A stretch of 64,000 nucleotides of DNA, taken from assembly GCA_016928995.1 (NCBI GenBank), contig JAFGJS010000025.1, forward strand, positions 1 to 64,000. The letters are read 5' to 3'. Position numbers and translations under genes: made by a program. The notes under the pieces are model-generated. The model was not told where the DNA came from. It worked only from the letters and a program-made list of their open reading frames with translations, and searched no databases. Below are positions 57,403 through 64,000 of the stretch, in pieces. Numbering within the stretch: position 1 is the first letter of the stretch; each line of letters starts with the position of its first letter. Source of the stretch: Candidatus Sumerlaeota bacterium. Its GTDB lineage: Bacteria > Sumerlaeota > Sumerlaeia > JAFGJS01.

Positions 57403-60081
57403 CTATTTCAGCAACGCGTCGTTAAATGCTTCGCGCGCGGCTTTCATCGCGACGGGGATGCCGTTGGGATCCTTGCCGCCGGCCTGCGCCAGGTCGGGCC
57501 GGCCGCCGCCGCCGCCTTGCACGAGCGGCGCGACTTGTTTGACCACGTCGCCGGCCTTGAGCTTGCCGTGCAGATCCTTGCTCACGGCGCAAAGCATGGA
57601 GACCTTGCCTTCCTGCGCCGTTACGAGGAAAGCGGCGTGTGTGGGCAGTTTGCTTTTCACCACGTCCATCGCGGCGCGCAGTTCATTCATGCCCAGACCG
57701 TCGAGCTGCGCCACCACGACCGGCGTGCCGCCGATGTTCTCCGCTTTGTCCGTCAGATCCTGCACTTCGCCCGCCGATTGCTGCTGCTTGGCTTTGCTCA
57801 GTTCCTTGCGCAACTCTTTGATTTCTTTTTGCATGGCGGCTACGCGCTCAGGCGCCTCTTCGATCTTGGCGGAAAGCTGCTGGCAGACCTCGGCCAGTTT
57901 GCGGCGCTCGCTCAAGATCACGTTCACTGCGCCGTCGCCTGCCGTCGCTTCGATGCGGCGCATGCCGGCGGCGACCGAGGATTCGCCGGTGATCACAAAC
58001 GGCCCGATCTGACCGGTGGCCTGCACGTGCGTGCCGCCGCAGAATTCAATCGAGTACGGCCGCTCATCACCCACCTTTTTACCGACTTGCACAACGCGCA
58101 CCACGGCGCCGTATTTCTCGCCAAACGGGGCGATGGCGCCGCGTTTCTTGGCTTCGTCAATGGGCAATTCCTCCGTGGTCACGGTGTTGTTGCGCGTGAT
58201 TTCGGCGTTCACGATGCGTTCGATCTCTTCAATCTCGCCGGGCTTGACTGCCGCGAGATGGGTGAAGTCGAAACGCAGATAATCCGGGCAGACATAAGAG
58301 CCAGCCTGGGTGACATGCTCGCCCAATACGCGCTTCAAGGCGCCCTGCATCAAATGCGTCGCGGTATGATTGCGCATCGTGCGCCAGCGCGCAGGCGCGT
58401 CAATCGAAGCGCAAATTTCCTCGCCTTCCTGAATCGATCCGGCGAGGACCACAGCTTCATGCAGGAACAGCCCTTCCGCGGATTTCTGCGTGTCGCGCAC
58501 TTCCACTTCCAGCCCGTTGGCAGTCAGTTTGCCGATGTCGCCGGTCTGTCCGCCAGATTCGGCGTAAAACGGCGTCCGATCCAGTATAATTTCGAGCTCG
58601 GCGCCGGCCTCAGCCGAGGCTACGCGATGGCCTTGCTGAAAGATCGCAAGGATTTTCGCGGTCGCGGTAAACTGAGAATAATCGTAGCCGAGAAACTGCG
58701 TGGCGCCATGCTCGTGAAACAGGCCTTTCAGTTCTTCCGCGTGATCGGCGGATTGATAGAATTTCGCTTTGCGTTTGGCGCCTTCTCCGGCCATTTCCTG
58801 GCGGATGCGTTTGTAGCCTTCCAGGTCGGCTTGAATGCCTTTTTCCTCGGCGATCTCCTGCGTCAGGTCGGGCGGAAAGCCGTAGGTGTCGTGAAGTTTG
58901 AACACATCCTCGCCGGGAATCACGCCCCCTTCGCCGAGATCCGCCATGATCTTGCCCAGCAATTCCACGCCGGTGTTCAGCGTGCGATGGAAAGTCTCTT
59001 CTTCCGCCGCCACGGCTTTTTTCAGATGAGCGGGATTTTTGTTCAGTTCGGGATAAGCCTCTTGCATCTGCTCGATCACGACGTCGATCAAGCCGGCGAG
59101 AAACGGCCGGTCCATGCCGATCTTCTTGCCGTGACGGATGGCGCGGCGCAGGATGCGTCGGACGACGTAGCCGCGGCCTTCGTTGCCGGGCAGGATGCCT
59201 TCGTTGATCACGAACGCCATCGCGCGGATGTGGTCGGCGATCACATTGAGCGAAAGGGAAATTTCTTTCGAATCGTTATAGTTGACGCCGCAGGCTTTCG
59301 CCGCCGCGTCGCAGATCGGGCGCATCTCGTTGGTGTGATAGGGGCTCTTGACGCCTTGCAGGATGCATGCAAGCCGTTCGAGACCCATGCCCGTGTCGAT
59401 GCCGCGATTCTTCAGCGGCGGGCGCGAGCCGTCTTTCTGCTGATCGAATTGCGGAAAAACAAGGTTCCAAAACTCCAGGTAGCGTTCGTCGCCGTTTTCG
59501 ATTCCGGTCTTGGGATCGTCGCTCCCCTCGAAGTCCGGCCCCATGTCGTAAAGAATTTCGGAGGACGGTCCGCAGGCGCCCGTGTCGCCGGCCGGACCCC
59601 AGAAATTATCCTTCGCGCCCAGCCGGAAAATGCGCTCCGCCGGGAAGCCGACTTCGTCGCGCCAGATCGCCTCGGCTTCGTCATCGTCTTCGAAGACCGT
59701 CACGTATAGTTTCATCTGGTCGATGCCCACAAGGTTGATGAACTCCCAGGCCCACTGGATCGCCTCGCGCTTGAAGTAGTCGCCGAACGAGAAATTGCCC
59801 AGCATTTCGAAGAAGGTGTGATGGCGGATCGTGCGGCCAACGTTCTCCAGGTCGCTCCCCTTGCCGCCGGCGCGAAAACATTTCTGCACGCTGCACGCGC
59901 GGCGAAACAGCACATCAACCGTGCCGGAGTAATACGGCTTGAATTGCACCATGCCCGCGCTGGTGAAGAGCAGCGTCGGATCGTCCGGCGGCACAATCGG
60001 CCATGAGTCCACGGCGCGGTGCTCGCGTTCTTTGAAAAATTCGATATATCGCTGACGGATGTCTTGTACGGTCCAGCCCAC
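57403..60081 (-). CDS. alaS: Alanyl-tRNA synthetase
   Basis: VGWTVQDIRQRYIEFFKEREH (GTG start at 60081), TLLFTSAGMVQFKPYYSG, GVDLERLA-like GMGLERLACILQG, HTATHLMQGALKRVLGEHVTQAGS, EFCGGTHVQATGQIG. Confidence 0.96.
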   Translation of the reverse strand: MGWTVQDIRQRYIEFFKEREHRAVDSWPIVPPDDPTLLFTSAGMVQFKPYYSGTVDVLFRRACSVQKCFRAGGKGSDLENVGRTIRHHTFFEMLGNFSFGDYFKREAIQWAWEFINLVGIDQMKLYVTVFEDDDEAEAIWRDEVGFPAERIFRLGAKDNFWGPAGDTGACGPSSEILYDMGPDFEGSDDPKTGIENGDERYLEFWNLVFPQFDQQKDGSRPPLKNRGIDTGMGLERLACILQGVKSPYHTNEMRPICDAAAKACGVNYNDSKEISLSLNVIADHIRAMAFVINEGILPGNEGRGYVVRRILRRAIRHGKKIGMDRPFLAGLIDVVIEQMQEAYPELNKNPAHLKKAVAAEEETFHRTLNTGVELLGKIMADLGEGGVIPGEDVFKLHDTYGFPPDLTQEIAEEKGIQADLEGYKRIRQEMAGEGAKRKAKFYQSADHAEELKGLFHEHGATQFLGYDYSQFTATAKILAIFQQGHRVASAEAGAELEIILDRTPFYAESGGQTGDIGKLTANGLEVEVRDTQKSAEGLFLHEAVVLAGSIQEGEEICASIDAPARWRTMRNHTATHLMQGALKRVLGEHVTQAGSYVCPDYLRFDFTHLAAVKPGEIEEIERIVNAEITRNNTVTTEELPIDEAKKRGAIAPFGEKYGAVVRVVQVGKKVGDERPYSIEFCGGTHVQATGQIGPFVITGESSVAAGMRRIEATAGDGAVNVILSERRKLAEVCQQLSAKIEEAPERVAAMQKEIKELRKELSKAKQQQSAGEVQDLTDKAENIGGTPVVVAQLDGLGMNELRAAMDVVKSKLPTHAAFLVTAQEGKVSMLCAVSKDLHGKLKAGDVVKQVAPLVQGGGGGRPDLAQAGGKDPNGIPVAMKAAREAFNDALLK

Positions 60082-60316
60082 GGTCGGTCCTCGTTTCTTG
60101 CGCAAAAATCGCCGTCTCAGTTCAAGAAAGCCTGTTTTTGCGAATTGCGCGGCGGATGGCAAGAGATTTTTCCGCGGAATCGAAGGGAAGCAGGACGGCA
60201 TATTTCGCCACCGGCGGATCATTCGACAGAAGCGCAATGAAAGGCTTGCCTTTTCATCCTGACGGCGCCATGTTGCGCTCGTTTTTAATTACACGGTGAT
60301 CAACAGGAGCGCGACC

Positions 60317-60946
60317 ATGATTTTTCAACGGCAGGATTTGATCTTATTCCAGGGCGACAGCATCACGGATTGCGGACGGAATCGACTGGCTCCGAATGAT
60401 ATGGGATTCGGCTACGCGATCATGGCCGCCGCGTGGCTTTCCGCCATGCGACCGGAGCATGAACTGCGTTTCCTCAATCGCGGCATCGGCGGCGATCGCG
60501 TGTGCGATTTGAAAAGACGGTGGACCACGGATTGCATCGAACTGAAACCGGACTGGGTTTCGATCATGGTCGGGATTAATGAGGTCTGGCGAAGGTTTGA
60601 CTCAAACGACCCGACAGCGACAGAAGTATATGAGCGCGATTACCGCGAGATCCTGGGTCAAGTTCGGGAAGCCCTGCCTGAAACGCGCTTCATCTTGATC
60701 GAGCCATTCGTGCTGGAGACTTCGCCGGATCGCGCGGCCTGGCGCGAGGACCTGGATTCGAAGATCGCCGTTGTGCGGCGCCTGGCCAATGAGTTCAGCG
60801 CGATTCTGATCCCGCTCGACGGCATTTTCGCCGGCGCCGCAGCCAAGCGTAAACCGGCCTTCTGGGCCGAAGACGGCGTGCACCCAAGCCCGGCCGGGCA
60901 CGCGCTCATCGCGCAGTCCTGGCTGAATGCCGTCGAAGCGAATTAA
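60317..60946 (+). CDS. SGNH/GDSL hydrolase family protein
   Basis: LILFQGDSITDCGRNR, GIGGDRVCDLKRRW, VSIMVGINEVWRRF, WAEDGVHPSPAGHALIA. Confidence 0.92.
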   Translation: MIFQRQDLILFQGDSITDCGRNRLAPNDMGFGYAIMAAAWLSAMRPEHELRFLNRGIGGDRVCDLKRRWTTDCIELKPDWVSIMVGINEVWRRFDSNDPTATEVYERDYREILGQVREALPETRFILIEPFVLETSPDRAAWREDLDSKIAVVRRLANEFSAILIPLDGIFAGAAAKRKPAFWAEDGVHPSPAGHALIAQSWLNAVEAN

Positions 60947-60991
60947 AGAAAACATTACGGATCATCCATTCATAACGAAGCTTGCATAAAC

Positions 60992-61027
60992 AATCGCGCG
61001 CCGGCCATTTAAGGCCGGCGCGCGATT
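60992..61027. terminator. Bidirectional terminator between convergent genes
   Basis: Perfect 15-bp stem AATCGCGCGCCGGCC-ATTTAA-GGCCGGCGCGCGATT. Confidence 0.85.
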
Positions 61028-61080
61028 TATCGTTACAACTGTGACCGCCGTCTTCAGCGGGCGGTTTCGCGATGCTCCAG

Positions 61081-64000
61081 TTATTTCTCGAATTCGCCTG
61101 GAGGCATGCTGCTGAGGCCGGGAATGACGAACTCCGGAATGCCGATGGAGGCGTGGCCTTCCCAGCGTGGATGATTGTCGATGGTCCAGTACATGACGCG
61201 TTCCACGATGATGCCTTTGCCGTCGATTTCCTTCACCAGCGTGGAGATGGATTGTGTGCCGCCGGGGTTCGCCACGAAGTTGTTCGCTTTCACCGTAAGG
61301 CGCTGCCCCGGACTGACGGCATACGGACTCGGCGCCGGAACGACCACGCTGCTGTCGGGCTTGATGAACTCCACGCTGACGTTCGCGGTGGTGTCGCCGG
61401 GATTTCCGACGGTGATGAAGCATTCGAAGTTTGAAGTGCCCCAGACCGCGCCTTCCGGCAAGTACCAACTCGGTTGCGTTCCCGTCATGCCCACGACGCC
61501 CGTGGCGCCGGTGCGGGAGTTGTATCCCGGAGCCGTGAAGTATTGCGGGCGCTCAGCAGTGAAGGTCATTTCGTTCTCAGATTCAAATACCGTGGCGAAG
61601 CCGGGATTGTCGGTCATCTGAGCCGGATAATCCCGTTCGACATCGATCGTCTTGCGCGTGGCCGGTCCGATTTCGAACTGATCGGTCACCTGCGTTCCAT
61701 CAGACAACAGGAAGCGCAAGTTGATGGTGATCGAGGTCGGATGCGAATTCGCCAGCGTAAAGAAAGTATCAAACGACGAATGCGTGGCGCCTTCGGCGAA
61801 ATACCATATGTCGCTGGGTTCCGTGATGCCGAGCGAGGTGTGGCCCCATTTCAACGGCAGGTCCGGCATGTCGCCGGTGGCCAGAACGTTGCCGTACATC
61901 GTGCGCTCGATCACAACCGGCACGGGATGCTCGCCGATGGATTGGATGCGCGTGGAGAAGTGGCGGTTGGGCGCTTGATCCGAGTTGTTCGGGATGATGT
62001 TGTAGCGGCTCAGGGCCGGGATGTTGAAGGTTTTTTCAATGTTGGCTCCGTTCTCCACGAGGTAAATGACGCCGAGCTGAGCAGTGCGGGTTGTGGGATT
62101 GCCGACGGACACAATCATGAGCCGTGGTTGACCGCTGCTGTCATTCGCCGTGGTGCCTTCCGCCAGGTACCAATCCGTGTCGAGATGGACCGAGCCGATG
62201 GAGTCTGTGCCGCCCATGCGCGGAGTTGAGGGAACGCCCACGCCGGTGAGCGGCCAATACATCGCTCGCTCAGCGTAAACCAGGGCCTGATCCTCGGCCA
62301 GCAGTTCGGCCGCGACGAATCCCTGGGTGCGGCCAGCCGCGCTGATCACATCGCCCAGGTTGAAAGTATAGCGGGAATTGGCCGCAAGGGTGCGAGTCGT
62401 GGTCAGCGGTGCGTCGCCATTGTCAAAGAGGATGTTCAGCCCGACCACGGTGGGATCGGTCGGATGCGGGTTGACGACGAGCACATACGTCTGGAAGCCG
62501 CCGTCGGTCTTGCCTTCGGCGAAGTACCATTTGTCGCTCAGCATGCCGGTCAAACTCCAGACCAGGTCGTATTCATTGCCTGAATTCGTGCCGGTGACGA
62601 CGATGTAATAGTAACCTTCCGACGGCATGTCGATGATGATCTGCTCATTGTCCGTATCGGTCGAAGAGGATGCGACCAAATTGCCATACTCGTCATAGAG
62701 CAGCAGGTTCAAATCGCCCATGTCATCCAGGAAGGTCAGATCGATGATCAATTGATCCTGCCGTTCGCCGACGTAGATTTGATACCAATCGTCATCCAGT
62801 TGCACGCCGTATCCGTCGATGTCGCTCAAATTCTGGTTCTCATTGCCGGTCAGGTCATACGCGGACGCCTGGTCATTGTTGCCGCTGGAGCCTTCGTATC
62901 CATCCTCGGTGATTTCGTGCCATTCGAGATCATAGCTGTTTCCGTTATCGTCGCCGGTGACTTGCACGTAGACCGTCTGCCCGGCAAGGCTCGGATCCAC
63001 GCAGAGGATGTATTCATTGTCGGTCGTGCTGTGGGCGGAGCCGATGATGTTGCCTTCCTCATCGTAAAGCGTGAGGTTGATGTCGCCGTCAGCGTGCTCG
63101 AACAGCGCCTGAATCGAAATGCCCAGCGCGTCGCCGGAGAGCGTAATCGCGTACCAGTCGTCGTCGAGTTGCGTGCCTGTGATGCTGCCGCTGGTATCGC
63201 CGTCCGAGATCAACGTCGCGGAGGTCTGGTCGTCATTCTCCTCGTATTCGTCGTCGTCCAGCAGCTCGTAGCACAGGTCGTATTGATTGCCGTTGTTGGG
63301 TCCGTAAACGCGGACGAAGTAAGAGCCGTTCGGATTCATGATCACGACCTGCTCATTGTCCGTCTGGCTTGCACCCGCGCCGACCAGGTTGGTTTCGTCT
63401 CCGAGGAAGACCTGCACGTTGATGTTGCCGCCGGCGTGGTCGAAGGTGACGTCGATCACCAGCGAGTCGTAGCCCGCAGCCACGTCAATCTGATACCAGT
63501 CGTCGTCGAGCTGCGTGGCGGGTCCGCCGAGGAAGGCGGGATCCGAAAGACAGGCGGCGACGCCGTTCGTCAGGTTATACGCGCTGCCGATGTCGTCGTT
63601 GGGCTCCGCGCCGTCCTCTTCGTATGCGTTCCAGATCAAGTCGTAGAGGTTGCCGCTATCGTCGCCGATGATCTCGATATAGTAGCAGCGCGTCGAACCA
63701 GGCGGATCCGCCGGCGGCAAGGCAAAGACGATCACTTCGTTGTCCGTGGTCGATTCCGCCCTGGCGATTTCAACGCCTGCGCTGTTGTAGAGAATCACAT
63801 CGATATTGCCTTGGCTGTGATCAAAGGTGACGGTGATTTCCAGCACGTCCTCTTCGGGGCCGACGCAGATTTCGTACCAGTCGCTGCCGGACTGCACGCC
63901 CTGGCCATCCGGCAGGCCTTCGCCTTCGTTGCCGGTCAGGTCGTATGCGTTGCCCATGTCGTTGTTGTTGTAGCCGTCTTCAACATAGCCGTTCCAGATC
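61081..64000 (-). CDS. Large secreted repeat protein: PPC-like domains followed by four WY(F/L)xEG modules (5' end outside window)
   Basis: Repeats LDDDWYQIxV..DLxxTFxxxxGDINLxLYDExGN...TDNEQ..YYxxVTGxNxGNxYDL; WYFAEGKTDGG, WYLAEGTTAND, WYFAEGATHSS, WYLPEGAVWGTS; frame open to the window edge. Confidence 0.85.
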   Translation of the reverse strand, partial: IWNGYVEDGYNNNDMGNAYDLTGNEGEGLPDGQGVQSGSDWYEICVGPEEDVLEITVTFDHSQGNIDVILYNSAGVEIARAESTTDNEVIVFALPPADPPGSTRCYYIEIIGDDSGNLYDLIWNAYEEDGAEPNDDIGSAYNLTNGVAACLSDPAFLGGPATQLDDDWYQIDVAAGYDSLVIDVTFDHAGGNINVQVFLGDETNLVGAGASQTDNEQVVIMNPNGSYFVRVYGPNNGNQYDLCYELLDDDEYEENDDQTSATLISDGDTSGSITGTQLDDDWYAITLSGDALGISIQALFEHADGDINLTLYDEEGNIIGSAHSTTDNEYILCVDPSLAGQTVYVQVTGDDNGNSYDLEWHEITEDGYEGSSGNNDQASAYDLTGNENQNLSDIDGYGVQLDDDWYQIYVGERQDQLIIDLTFLDDMGDLNLLLYDEYGNLVASSSTDTDNEQIIIDMPSEGYYYIVVTGTNSGNEYDLVWSLTGMLSDKWYFAEGKTDGGFQTYVLVVNPHPTDPTVVGLNILFDNGDAPLTTTRTLAANSRYTFNLGDVISAAGRTQGFVAAELLAEDQALVYAERAMYWPLTGVGVPSTPRMGGTDSIGSVHLDTDWYLAEGTTANDSSGQPRLMIVSVGNPTTRTAQLGVIYLVENGANIEKTFNIPALSRYNIIPNNSDQAPNRHFSTRIQSIGEHPVPVVIERTMYGNVLATGDMPDLPLKWGHTSLGITEPSDIWYFAEGATHSSFDTFFTLANSHPTSITINLRFLLSDGTQVTDQFEIGPATRKTIDVERDYPAQMTDNPGFATVFESENEMTFTAERPQYFTAPGYNSRTGATGVVGMTGTQPSWYLPEGAVWGTSNFECFITVGNPGDTTANVSVEFIKPDSSVVVPAPSPYAVSPGQRLTVKANNFVANPGGTQSISTLVKEIDGKGIIVERVMYWTIDNHPRWEGHASIGIPEFVIPGLSSMPPGEFEK

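Noticed and set aside
57298-59709. 803-aa plus-strand ORF
   Set aside because: Antisense shadow of alaS; low-complexity His/Arg/Gly composition and no recognisable domain

Overview
Bacterial chromosomal window of about 64 kb, coding-dense and GC-rich, with no rRNA or tRNA recognised by eye. Housekeeping genes recognised: yraN-like, pilT, type I manA, murB, pdxA, nadC, rtcB, cysK, ABC-F ATPase, nadB, alaS. There are many secreted or membrane proteins with repeat folds: parallel beta-helix, LamG, ricin-type lectin, PPC, PD40 propeller, HEAT and TPR. The left end (about 150-3320) is an accessory segment with a degenerate 21-bp tandem repeat, a YfbU-family gene, and an IS200-like (Y1/HUH) transposase bracketed by mirrored hairpins. 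Most interesting: (1) a predicted CHAT-type protease fused through one TM helix to a GGAI/FENN-type beta-helix (12983-15631), downstream of a hexanucleotide inverted repeat that abuts a TATAAT; (2) a minus-strand cluster (45352-54496) with an FHA-GAF-histidine kinase, a PilB/GspE-like ATPase, a TPR-propeller-TPR-Ser/Thr kinase with the kinase at the C-terminus, and a HEAT protein; (3) a protein with five exact-length 15-aa repeats forming a cysteine ladder (25430-26224); (4) several dispersed repeat families in intergenic regions, one copy of which supplies the C-terminus of a membrane protein. Family calls are from motif recognition in the supplied translations. No database search was run.
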